Position numbers and translations under genes: made by a program. 64,000 bases of DNA from Phycisphaerales bacterium (GTDB lineage: Bacteria; Planctomycetota; Phycisphaerae; Tepidisphaerales; Tepidisphaeraceae). The notes beneath the pieces are model-generated. The model was not told the origin of the DNA. It saw only the letters and a list, made by a program, of their open reading frames with translations, and did not search any database. The stretch is taken from NCBI GenBank assembly GCA_020853095.1, contig JADYZN010000039.1, forward strand, positions 84,163 to 148,162, given 5' to 3'. Below are positions 36,114 through 43,892 of the stretch, in pieces. Position 1 is the first letter of the stretch. Each line of letters starts with the position of its first letter.

Positions 36114-37631
36114 ATGCAGTTAACGCAATCAACGATGATGCGCCAGGAGATGCGGCAGCTCCTGACGCCTCGGATGATTCAGAGCATGGAGATACTCCAG
36201 TTGCCGCTGTTGGCATTGGAGGAGCGGATCGAGCAGGAATTGCAGAACAATCCGGTTCTGGAATTGAAAGAGGGGGACACGGACCCTGGGCCGGCCATCA
36301 CGGAGGATGCCCCGCCGACGGCCGAAGATCGCTCCGAGGGGGAGCAGGCGCTGGTGGTGCGGGAGGATTCCGGCGGGGCGGAGGATTTTGAACGGCTTTC
36401 GCGGATCGCGGACTATTTGGAGAACGAGGAATTTCACACCAACACCGGGCCGGGCTTCCGGAGCAGCTCATCCTACGATGGGGAGCGCGACAAGAAGCTG
36501 GATGCGATGAACAACACCGCCGCCCGTGGAATCACCTTGCAGGAACATCTGCTGGGCCAATGGTCGTTTGTGGAATGTTCGCCCAAGATTCGCCAGGCGG
36601 GACAGGCGATCATCGCCTCCATCGAGGATGATGGATATCTGCGGACGAACCTGGAAACCCTTCAGCGGGAATCAAAAAACCCGCTGGCGATGGAGGATTT
36701 GCACAAGGCTTTGGCGCTGGTGCAAACGCTGGAGCCGGCCGGGGTGGGGGCGCGAACGCCCAGGGAATGTCTGTTGTTGCAACTGGACGCCATCGAGGCG
36801 GATGATGAAGCGGCGAAAGGGCATGATTTTGACCTGGAACGCAAGCTGATCAACGATCATCTCAAAGACCTTGAGATGAATCGTTACCCATTGATCTGCA
36901 AGAAGTTAGGGCGAGACATCGAAGATATCAAAGCGGCCGTCAAACGGCTGAGCCGGCTGCATCCTCATCCGGGCAAGCAGATCGGCGGAGAGGATGCCCC
37001 GGCGATTCATCCGGATGCGGTGATTTATCTGGATGAACAGACCGACCGGTACGAAATCGAGATGGCCAATGATTCGGTGCCGAGCCTGTTCATCAGCGGC
37101 ATGTATCGCAAGATGATCAAGGATCGGTCGGTTGACAAAAAAACGCGGGAATTTCTCACCAACAACGTCCGCAACGCGCGCTGGCTGATCGAGTCGATCG
37201 AACAGCGAAAAAGCACGATTATGCGGGTGATTCGCGTGGTGGTGGACGCCCAGCGCGAGTTTTTTGACAAAGGACCGGAATTTCTCAAGCCGCTGCCGAT
37301 GATCCAGGTGGCCGACCAGTTGGGGATTCACGTGGCCACCGTGTCGCGTGCGGTGAGCGAAAAGTGGATTCAGACGCCGCGCGGGGTCTTTCCGCTGCGA
37401 AAATTCTTCTCCGGTGGGACGACCAACGACGATGGGGAAGATATGTCCTGGGATGCGGTCAAGGAGAAATTAAGGGTGGTGATCGACCAGGAGGACCGGA
37501 AAAATCCGTTGAATGACGATGAGATCGTCGCCAGGATGAAGGATCAGGGGATCGAGCTGGCCCGCCGGACCGTGGCTAAATATCGAAAAATCCTTAATAT
37601 TCCAACCGCCCGTCAAAGACGGGAATATTGA
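36114..37631 (+). CDS. rpoN: RNA polymerase sigma-54 factor
   Basis: A 505-residue protein with all parts of sigma-54. The Gln/Leu-rich activator-interacting region is at residues 1-50 (RQLLTPRMIQSMEILQLPLLALEERIEQELQNNP). The core-binding domain spans about 120-330, and the DNA-binding region contains VADQLGIHVATVSRAVSEKW. The RpoN box is ARRTVAKYRK at about 483-492. It directs RNA polymerase to -24/-12 promoters together with an AAA+ activator; no such activator gene is in the window. Divergent from xylA, and followed by asd after 88 bp. Confidence 0.97.
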   Translation: MQLTQSTMMRQEMRQLLTPRMIQSMEILQLPLLALEERIEQELQNNPVLELKEGDTDPGPAITEDAPPTAEDRSEGEQALVVREDSGGAEDFERLSRIADYLENEEFHTNTGPGFRSSSSYDGERDKKLDAMNNTAARGITLQEHLLGQWSFVECSPKIRQAGQAIIASIEDDGYLRTNLETLQRESKNPLAMEDLHKALALVQTLEPAGVGARTPRECLLLQLDAIEADDEAAKGHDFDLERKLINDHLKDLEMNRYPLICKKLGRDIEDIKAAVKRLSRLHPHPGKQIGGEDAPAIHPDAVIYLDEQTDRYEIEMANDSVPSLFISGMYRKMIKDRSVDKKTREFLTNNVRNARWLIESIEQRKSTIMRVIRVVVDAQREFFDKGPEFLKPLPMIQVADQLGIHVATVSRAVSEKWIQTPRGVFPLRKFFSGGTTNDDGEDMSWDAVKEKLRVVIDQEDRKNPLNDDEIVARMKDQGIELARRTVAKYRKILNIPTARQRREY

Positions 37632-37719
37632 GTCTTCGGAAGATATAATGCGTTGTCCGCACCTGGTGCGGGCTTGATTGGAATTGGTTCGCACGGGTTG
37701 CGGACCCTACGGAGTTGTC

Positions 37720-38721
37720 ATGGCAGTGAATGTTGCGATTGTCGGCGCCACCGGGGCGGTGGGGCAGGAATTTCTGACCGTTCTGGCGGAGCGGAATTTT
37801 CCCATTTCGAGCATCAAGATGCTGGCCAGCGCCCGCAGCGCGGGCAAGACGGTGCAGTTTGCCGGAAAATCGTACGGGGTCGAGGAACTGACCAAGGACA
37901 GTTTCAAGGGCGTTCAGATCGCGTTTTTTTCCGCAGGTGGTTCGATTTCCAAGGAATTCGCCCCCGCGGCGGTGGCGGCCGGCGCGGTGGTGGTGGACAA
38001 CACCAGCGCGTTTCGCATGAAAGAGGGCGTGCCGCTGGTGGTGCCGGAGGTGAATCCGGAACAGATTCACAAGCACAACGGCCTGATTGCCAACCCGAAC
38101 TGTTCGACGATCATCATGAACGTGCCGGTGTGGCCATTGCACAAGGCCAACCGGATCAAGCGGATTGTCGTCAGCACCTACCAGGCCGTCAGCGGGGCGG
38201 GGGCGTGGGGGTTGTACGAGCTGGATGCGCAGATCAAATCGTACGCGGCGGGCGAGCCGATCCAGAAGGAGAAGTTCCCGCACCAGATCGTCGGCAACAT
38301 CTTCAGCCACAACTCCAAGGTGGCCGAGAACGGCTACAACGAGGAAGAGATCAAGATGGTGCAGGAGACGCGCAAGATCTTTTCCGATGCGCGGATCATG
38401 GTGACGGCGACCTGCGTGCGCGTGCCGGTGCCGCGGGCGCATTGCGAGTCGATCAACCTGGAATTTGAACGGCCGATCACGCCGCAGCAGGTTCGGGACA
38501 TTCTGGCCAAAGCGCCGGGGGTGCGGATCGTGGACGATCCGGCCGCCAACCATTTTCCGATGCCGCTGGAGGCCAGTGGGCAGGACAACGTGCTGGTGGG
38601 ACGAATCCGCCAGGACATCAGCCGCGAAGATGGCCGGGGAATCGACCTGTTCGTCGCCGGCGATCAAATCCGCAAAGGCGCCGCGACCAACGCGGTGCAG
38701 ATCGCCGAAAGGTTGATCTGA
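37720..38721 (+). CDS. asd: Aspartate-semialdehyde dehydrogenase
   Basis: The ATG at 37720 with GGAG five nt upstream gives 333 residues starting MAVNVAIVGATGAVGQEFL; the open frame begins 14 codons earlier but that part is not protein-like. The NADP-binding motif is GATGAVGQ. The catalytic cysteine is C128 in IANPNCSTI, and the later RVPVPRAHCE segment is conserved. It reduces aspartyl phosphate to the semialdehyde, the branch point to lysine, diaminopimelate, threonine and methionine. A palindrome follows as likely terminator. Confidence 0.95.
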   Translation: MAVNVAIVGATGAVGQEFLTVLAERNFPISSIKMLASARSAGKTVQFAGKSYGVEELTKDSFKGVQIAFFSAGGSISKEFAPAAVAAGAVVVDNTSAFRMKEGVPLVVPEVNPEQIHKHNGLIANPNCSTIIMNVPVWPLHKANRIKRIVVSTYQAVSGAGAWGLYELDAQIKSYAAGEPIQKEKFPHQIVGNIFSHNSKVAENGYNEEEIKMVQETRKIFSDARIMVTATCVRVPVPRAHCESINLEFERPITPQQVRDILAKAPGVRIVDDPAANHFPMPLEASGQDNVLVGRIRQDISREDGRGIDLFVAGDQIRKGAATNAVQIAERLI

Positions 38722-38763
38722 TCGAAAACCGGCGGCCGTTCGGATTTGTGATTCGGGATTGTT

Positions 38764-38785
38764 AGAGCCTATCCGGATAGGCTCT
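38764..38785. terminator. Perfect 22-bp palindrome between asd and the Fic gene
   Basis: AGAGCCTATCC joined to its exact complement GGATAGGCTCT. It lies between convergent genes and overlaps the first base of the Fic stop. A near copy is at 48920-48937, with matched changes on both arms. Likely a bidirectional terminator or dispersed palindromic repeat. Confidence 0.65.
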
Positions 38786-39858
38786 TAATCGCCATCGGAT
38801 AACCGCACAAGCCGCCAGTGAGCGCCTCGGCCATGTCCCATCACTTTCACCCGCCCCCTGCTTTTCAGTTCGGCCAGCACCTTCTTCAGAAGTTGAAGAC
38901 TGGCCGATGGGACTTGAGCCTTGATGTCTGCCAACGTGAACGGCCCGACTTGTCGATGGATGGCCTGGCGGGCAAGGTCGGTCTTGGCGCCGTGCGATGA
39001 TGCGCGCTCGACCGTTTCGGCAAATTCTACATATGCGCGGCGTAGAATCGTCAGGAAATAATTCCACCAGGGAGCGATCTGGTTGCGTCCCTCGGCCCAA
39101 TGACGCGAACACTCGCCCAGAACCCGGTAATACTCCTCCCTGTTTTCTTCCACCAGACGTTCAAGGCTGACGAAGCGGCTGACGATCATGTCCTGTTGTT
39201 GGAGCAGCAGGGTCGTCAGCAGCCGCGAGACCCGACCATTGCCATCCCGGAATGGATGGATACATAAAAAGTCAAACACGAAGGTCGCCGCAAGCAATAA
39301 CGGCGGGATGGTTCGACTCTCGACCATCTGATTGTATGTTTCGCACAAACGCCGCACGGCATCCGGGGATTGCGCGGCCGAGACAGGACGAAAACGAACG
39401 ATGCGGCCGACTCCGGGTCGCAGTTCGATGATTTCGTTGTCCTTGGATTTGAATCGGCCCGCATCGCCCGACATGCCCTCCTGGGCCATCGAATGCAGAT
39501 GAAGAATGGTTCGCGGGTCGATGTGGACGGGCAACTTGCGCGTGAAGATCCAATTCAACGCCCGACGATATCCCGCAACCTCCTCTTCAGGTCGGTCTTT
39601 GGGAATGGCTTTGCCCAGGACAAGCGGCCGCAGTCGCTCCGGGGCGACCGTGATGCCTTCGATCCGGTTGGAGGATTCCGCACTCTGGATCATGGCCCGT
39701 TCACGTAATGCGGTGAGTGTTTCCGGTTTGTGGTGGATCCAAAGGCCCTGTTTACCACGATACTCCATGCATTCGGTCAACAACCACACGGTGGACAAGG
39801 GGATGACGTTGGAGAAGACGTCCGTGCGAAGCGTCAGCACTGGGATATGCCTGGCCAT
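38785..39858 (-). CDS. Fic-domain protein, self-inhibited class II type
   Basis: A 357-residue Fic/DOC protein. The catalytic loop is HPFRDGNGR (H201), a complete HPFx[D/E]GNGR motif. Ahead of it an inhibitory helix motif S-N-R-I-E-G (S63, E67, G68) matches [S/T]xxxE[G/N], so the protein should block its own ATP site until relieved. The C-terminal 80 residues look like a winged helix (FTLADIKAQVPSASLQLLKKVLAELKSRGRV). Such proteins AMP-ylate target proteins in the cytosol. Many planktonic and environmental bacteria carry single Fic genes without antitoxin, as here. The target is unknown. Confidence 0.93.
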   Translation of the reverse strand: MARHIPVLTLRTDVFSNVIPLSTVWLLTECMEYRGKQGLWIHHKPETLTALRERAMIQSAESSNRIEGITVAPERLRPLVLGKAIPKDRPEEEVAGYRRALNWIFTRKLPVHIDPRTILHLHSMAQEGMSGDAGRFKSKDNEIIELRPGVGRIVRFRPVSAAQSPDAVRRLCETYNQMVESRTIPPLLLAATFVFDFLCIHPFRDGNGRVSRLLTTLLLQQQDMIVSRFVSLERLVEENREEYYRVLGECSRHWAEGRNQIAPWWNYFLTILRRAYVEFAETVERASSHGAKTDLARQAIHRQVGPFTLADIKAQVPSASLQLLKKVLAELKSRGRVKVMGHGRGAHWRLVRLSDGD

Positions 39859-39923
39859 TGGTAGCTTAATAATAGCCTATTAGAACGAAAGTAGCCAATT
39901 AGCACATCCAACGTGGGAAGGTG

Positions 39924-40907
39924 CTATTCCAACAGCACCGTCCAGGCATCCACTGCCGTGGAGAGGGAAAAACGTTCCAGGGCGCGGTGTCGGCCGGCGT
40001 GGCCCAGTTTTTCTCGCAGTGGCACATCGTGCGCCAGCTTGGCGATCCATTCCGGCCAGTCGGCATGGGTTGGGGGGAGATAACCGGTTTGGCCTTCCTG
40101 GATGATCTCGGCGTTGGCGCCGATGGGGGAGGCGATGACCGGCAGGCCGGCGGCCATGTACTGGATGATTTTGAATCCGCATTTTCCAAGGGTCCAGGGG
40201 TCGTGCGGGGTGGGGGCGATGCCGATGTCGCCGCGGAGCAGGTCCGTGCGTTCGGTGGCTTGAGACCAGGGAATCTGTTCGATGGGGAGCATGGAACTGG
40301 AGAGGGTGCGGTCGGCGATGATCGTCAATCCCAATCCGCGAACCATTCCGGCCGCCTTTTCCAATGCGGGCAGAGCCTCCGCCAGATAGGGCAACGTGGA
40401 GGCAGAGCCGATCCAGACCAGCCGGAGCGACGTGGATGGTTTGTGGATTTTTTGTGGATAAGTCGAAACATCCACCACGGTGGGCAAAATGGTGCATGGC
40501 AAATCCGGCCGGATTGGTCGGAACTGATCGGCCAGATATTGGTTGCCGGCGACCAGATGATCAAGAATTTTCGCGGTCGCGGCAAAACCCCGGCGGGTAC
40601 GCAGTCGCGAAATCAATCCCACGGGGCGGTTGTGGAACATCAGCGCATCGTCGAGGTCGAGAATGATTTTTCGGCTTGATCGACGAAGGAGGCTGGCTTC
40701 GGAGGGGTTGAGAAATTTGCGCTGGATGATGACCGCATCGAACCGGCCGGCGGATCGCAGCAACCGGCGACGGGCAATGAGATTTCGCGGCCGGACCTGG
40801 ACAATCAACTCGATGCCGCGCTGTTGCAGCGGCCCGGTCAATGCGGCGATGCGCAGGCGATATGAGGCCTGCTGAAGATTGGTCGCCAGCACGAGGATTT
40901 GTCTCAT
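39924..40907 (-). CDS. GT-B glycosyltransferase (GT4-like)
   Basis: Starting at MRQILVLATNLQQASYRLRI (40907) gives 327 residues. The open frame upstream overlaps the divergent gene and is not used. The N-terminal half has KIILDLDDALMFHNRP, seen in GT4-like proteins, and the C-terminal half has LRLVWIGSASTLPYLAEALPAL and IGIAPTPHDPWTLGKCGFKIIQYMAAGLPVIASPIGANAE, the donor-binding region. It is expected to act in surface polysaccharide synthesis. It is divergent from a GT2 gene with 69 bp between starts, so the two may share control. Confidence 0.85.
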   Translation of the reverse strand: MRQILVLATNLQQASYRLRIAALTGPLQQRGIELIVQVRPRNLIARRRLLRSAGRFDAVIIQRKFLNPSEASLLRRSSRKIILDLDDALMFHNRPVGLISRLRTRRGFAATAKILDHLVAGNQYLADQFRPIRPDLPCTILPTVVDVSTYPQKIHKPSTSLRLVWIGSASTLPYLAEALPALEKAAGMVRGLGLTIIADRTLSSSMLPIEQIPWSQATERTDLLRGDIGIAPTPHDPWTLGKCGFKIIQYMAAGLPVIASPIGANAEIIQEGQTGYLPPTHADWPEWIAKLAHDVPLREKLGHAGRHRALERFSLSTAVDAWTVLLE

Positions 40908-40976
40908 CGCGGGCGAATCTTCCGCCGACGGGCCATCCCATGCAAGTGCTTGCGACCCGGAGTGTTTCCGTACAAC

Positions 40977-41948
40977 ATGCGCAGCGTGGCGACTCGGCCG
41001 GACATTTCGATCTGCATCGTCAACTGGAACGGGCAAACGTTGCTGGGGCCGCTGTTGCGCTCGATTCAAGCGCATTCACAGGGGGTGGCGATTCAGACCA
41101 TCGTGGTGGACAACGCCTCGGCCGATGGTTCGGCAAAGTTGATTTCGCGTGAATATCCGTGGGTGGAATTGGTGAAAAATGACCACAACGCGGGTTTTTC
41201 GGCCGCGAACAACCAGGCGGCGGCCCGTGCGGCGGGTCGATATCTCCTGTTTTTGAACAACGACACGATCATTCGGCCGGGGGCATTTGCGGCGATGATG
41301 GAATTCATGGATGGTCACGGGGATTTTGCAGCGGTTGCGCCGCGATTGATCGGCGTTGATGGCAGGCCGCAACAGACCGTGCGGAACCTGCCGGCGCTGG
41401 GGGCGTTGCTGGATCAGGTTTTGATCGTCAAATGGACCCGGATGTTTCGGCGACAATACAAGGCGTATCGACTTCGGCAATTTGATCCCGATCGCAGCGC
41501 GGTCGTTGAGCAGGTGGCGGCGGCGGCGTTGATGATTCGTCGCGATGCGTATGAACAGTGCGGGCCGTGGGATGAGAAGTATGAATTTGGGGTGGAGGAC
41601 GTGGATTTGTGCAGGCGATTGGGGAAATGTGGAAAAATTCAATACCTGGCGACGGCCGATATCGACCACCTGGGGCGGATCAGTTCCCGCGCCAACCGGG
41701 GATTTGTGTATCGGGCGTACGAATGCGGCTGGGCGCGGTATCTTCGCAAGCATGAAGGCACATCGGCGGCGCTGAGGTATAAATTGCTGGTGACGGCCGA
41801 CCTGCCCCTTCGGGTGGTGCTGCTGGCGGGTGCGGCGATGATCAACCGGATGCGGGGACGGATCGAAAAGGCGCGGGATTATCGGGATCATTTCACCGCG
41901 GCGGGGAATTTTTTATTGACAGGAATGTTGCGGTTCTGGCGGGCGTGA
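40977..41948 (+). CDS. Glycosyltransferase family 2, rhamnosyltransferase-like
   Basis: The ATG at 40977 gives 323 residues beginning MRSVATRPDISICIVNWNG; 26 upstream codons overlap the opposite gene. The GT-A fold is clear: TIVVDNASADGSAKL, NAGFSAANNQ, YLLFLNNDTIIRPGAF (NND metal site) and FGVEDVDLCRRL with the conserved ED. This is the WbbL/rhamnosyltransferase pattern. A C-terminal hydrophobic/basic region may bind the membrane. It ends 2 bp from the convergent dciA stop. Confidence 0.88.
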   Translation: MRSVATRPDISICIVNWNGQTLLGPLLRSIQAHSQGVAIQTIVVDNASADGSAKLISREYPWVELVKNDHNAGFSAANNQAAARAAGRYLLFLNNDTIIRPGAFAAMMEFMDGHGDFAAVAPRLIGVDGRPQQTVRNLPALGALLDQVLIVKWTRMFRRQYKAYRLRQFDPDRSAVVEQVAAAALMIRRDAYEQCGPWDEKYEFGVEDVDLCRRLGKCGKIQYLATADIDHLGRISSRANRGFVYRAYECGWARYLRKHEGTSAALRYKLLVTADLPLRVVLLAGAAMINRMRGRIEKARDYRDHFTAAGNFLLTGMLRFWRA

Positions 41949-41950
41949 TT

Positions 41951-42361
41951 TCATCGCTCAAACCGCACCTTGCGTTCGGATGAATCCCCCTCGTACCAGC
42001 GGCCGGGTTTGAGGGAGATTTTACGCAAACCGGCCGATCGACAGGCGATCAGGAGTTGCTGCTGCAAGCCGGCCAGGAGCAGTTGTTTGAGTTCATACAG
42101 GTGCGATGCGCTGTCCACCAACACCGTCAGCGTGCCGCGATTGAGCGATTCCAGCGAGCAGTGATCGTTGAGCAGTTGCGGCACCAGTCCGGCCCAGCAT
42201 TGGGCGATGGCGCCGAGCCGGGTCTGGCGTTTCTGGACCGATTGTTTGAAAAAACCGACCATTTCCACCCCCAGCTTTTCGGCCGGCGCCGGGGTGGATT
42301 GCTTGAAACGCTGCAGTCGCCGCAATTCGGCGAGCTGGCGCGCTGGTCGATGAAGAGTCAT
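41951..42361 (-). CDS. dciA: DciA-like (DUF721) replication helicase-loading protein
   Basis: A 136-residue protein with the DUF721/DciA domain: LGAIAQCWAGLVPQLLNDHCS, LNRGTLTVLVDSASHLYELKQL and LRKISLKPGRW. DciA helps load the replicative helicase DnaB in bacteria without DnaC/DnaI. Its ATG overlaps the dnaN stop by one base (TAATG), so the two are translated together, which supports the replication role. Confidence 0.85.
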   Translation of the reverse strand: MTLHRPARQLAELRRLQRFKQSTPAPAEKLGVEMVGFFKQSVQKRQTRLGAIAQCWAGLVPQLLNDHCSLESLNRGTLTVLVDSASHLYELKQLLLAGLQQQLLIACRSAGLRKISLKPGRWYEGDSSERKVRFER

Positions 42362-43467
42362 TATTGCAAATTCACCGGCATGATGACGTAAAGGAAATCC
42401 GGCCCGCCGCGCAACAACCCGGGGCGGTTGGATGCGGTCAGCTCGAAGGCGACCTCATCGGTATCGACGACTTTGAGCGCCTCGACCAGGAACGCGGGAT
42501 TGAAACCGATCTCCACGTCGGCGCCTTCAAATTTACAGGGGAAATTGACGGTTGCTTCGCCGGCTTCAGGGGAACGGCTGCTGAGCACCAGGCCGGTGTT
42601 GCTGAATTGCATCCGCACGCCCTTGCTTTCTTCGGTGGTCAGCAATGATGCCCGCCGGACGGCCGAAAGAAAATCAGCGGTGTTGGCGGTCATCTTCTTG
42701 TCGGTGTCCTTGGGAATGACATCCTCGTAGGGGGGAAATTGTCCTTCCACCAGGTTGGTTGTCAGGGTGGCCTCGGCGGTGTGGACGATCACCTGGTTTT
42801 CGGTAACCTGGAAGGCGACCGATTCCTCGGGGTCGCCGATCAGTTTATCCACCAGTTGCAGGGCCTTGGCGGGAATGATCGCGGATGCGGGTTGTTTGTC
42901 GGACTTGGCAACTTCGCTGACATCGCCGCGGGCCTGGGCCAATCGGCGGCCATCGGTGCTGACAAAATTCAGTTTCTTGCCTTTAATGTTCAATAAGACG
43001 CCATTGAAGGCGTAGCGGGTCGATTCCCGCGCCGCCGCGAACAGGGTATGGTTGATCAGGCGTTTAAGCTGGCCGGCGGGCACGGAAAAATCGGGCGTGC
43101 CTTCAAAATCCGGAACGAGTGGAAAATCAGAAGCCGACTGGGTGAAAATCTTGAAACACGAATCCTGGCCTTTGATGGTGGCCGATTCACCTTCGGCGTT
43201 GATGGCCAGGGTGTCATCGACGCTTTCGCGCACGATGTCACGCAATTTGTCGGCCGGCAGAAGGATCTCCCCCTCTTGTTTGATCTCCACCTGGTTGTTG
43301 ACGTACCGGATGGCCACTTCGAGATCGGTGGCCGCCAGCGTCAGCTTGTCATCGGCGGCGGAAAGTTTGACGCACAACAACGCCGGCTTTGGGGTGCGCG
43401 GCGTGATGACGTTGCCGACCACGTTCAATGCCTCCAGCAATGCTCCACGATTGCATATCACTTTCAT
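42361..43467 (-). CDS. dnaN: DNA polymerase III beta subunit (sliding clamp)
   Basis: A 368-residue clamp of standard length with three repeated domains. Recognisable parts are MKVICNRGALLEALNVVGNVI at the start, FVSTDGRRLAQA in the middle and FNPAFLVEALKVVDTDEVAFELT...PGLLRGGPDFLYVIMPV at the C-terminus. It encircles DNA and tethers the polymerase. dciA follows with overlap. dnaA is not in the window, but an AT-rich spacer with DnaA boxes lies immediately upstream. Confidence 0.97.
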   Translation of the reverse strand: MKVICNRGALLEALNVVGNVITPRTPKPALLCVKLSAADDKLTLAATDLEVAIRYVNNQVEIKQEGEILLPADKLRDIVRESVDDTLAINAEGESATIKGQDSCFKIFTQSASDFPLVPDFEGTPDFSVPAGQLKRLINHTLFAAARESTRYAFNGVLLNIKGKKLNFVSTDGRRLAQARGDVSEVAKSDKQPASAIIPAKALQLVDKLIGDPEESVAFQVTENQVIVHTAEATLTTNLVEGQFPPYEDVIPKDTDKKMTANTADFLSAVRRASLLTTEESKGVRMQFSNTGLVLSSRSPEAGEATVNFPCKFEGADVEIGFNPAFLVEALKVVDTDEVAFELTASNRPGLLRGGPDFLYVIMPVNLQ

Positions 43468-43595
43468 GTCGATGGCGCCTTTCGATCCAAATGCCTACCT
43501 CTCCCCCGATGATTCCTCATCTTGGAGAGTCTAACCGGTATGATCTTAGTATTAAACTTTATAGATAATAGTCATAGTGGTAGTGCCTGTCGTAT

Positions 43596-43604
43596 TGTGA
43601 ATAA
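43596..43604 (-). promoter_or_regulatory. DnaA box TTATTCACA
   Basis: Perfect match to TTATNCACA on the minus strand within the AT-rich spacer upstream of dnaN. Confidence 0.6.
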
Positions 43605-43670
43605 CTTTCGTATTTTTCACTTAAGTTAATATTTATAATGAAGTTACGAACGTGATTATCGGACCTTTGA

Positions 43671-43679
43671 TGTGGATAA
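43671..43679 (-). promoter_or_regulatory. DnaA box TTATCCACA
   Basis: Perfect match to the strongest DnaA box on the minus strand, 67 bp from the other perfect box and in the same orientation. Confidence 0.65.
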
Positions 43680-43892
43680 ATTGTTGGTGAAATTGATACG
43701 GGCGGAGGGTTTGAAGGCATGTTTCGCAACATCGACGCTCAACAGAAACCGGCCAATGATCCGGCCGCGGTTCCTCAAGACAAATCATCCCCACCACCTG
43801 GCAGCTTATCCACCGGCAGTTCAGACGGGGTGTTCAATCCATGAAACGACCGGGTGAAGGTGGTACGATATGGTCGAATCGCGGGAGTTGTT

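Larger units (their letters stand above)
43468..43892. other. Candidate replication origin (oriC) upstream of dnaN
   Basis: A 425-bp gene-free gap between dnaN and a divergent ATPase gene. Its centre (about 43540-43680) is strongly AT-rich in a GC-rich genome. It contains two perfect TTATNCACA boxes on the minus strand (43596-43604 and 43671-43679) and a one-mismatch box TTATCCACC on the plus strand (43806-43814). Position next to dnaN and dciA supports an origin; dnaA is absent, and G/C strand bias as judged by eye does not switch cleanly here. It must also carry the dnaN promoter. Confidence 0.5.

Noticed and set aside
40453..40461. TGTGGATAA, a perfect DnaA box sequence on the minus strand
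   Set aside because: It lies inside the GT-B coding sequence, alone and 3 kb from dnaN; likely chance.
43672..43857. Short plus-strand open frame in the dnaN upstream gap
   Set aside because: No ribosome site, no recognisable product, and it overlaps the DnaA box and the ATPase start region.
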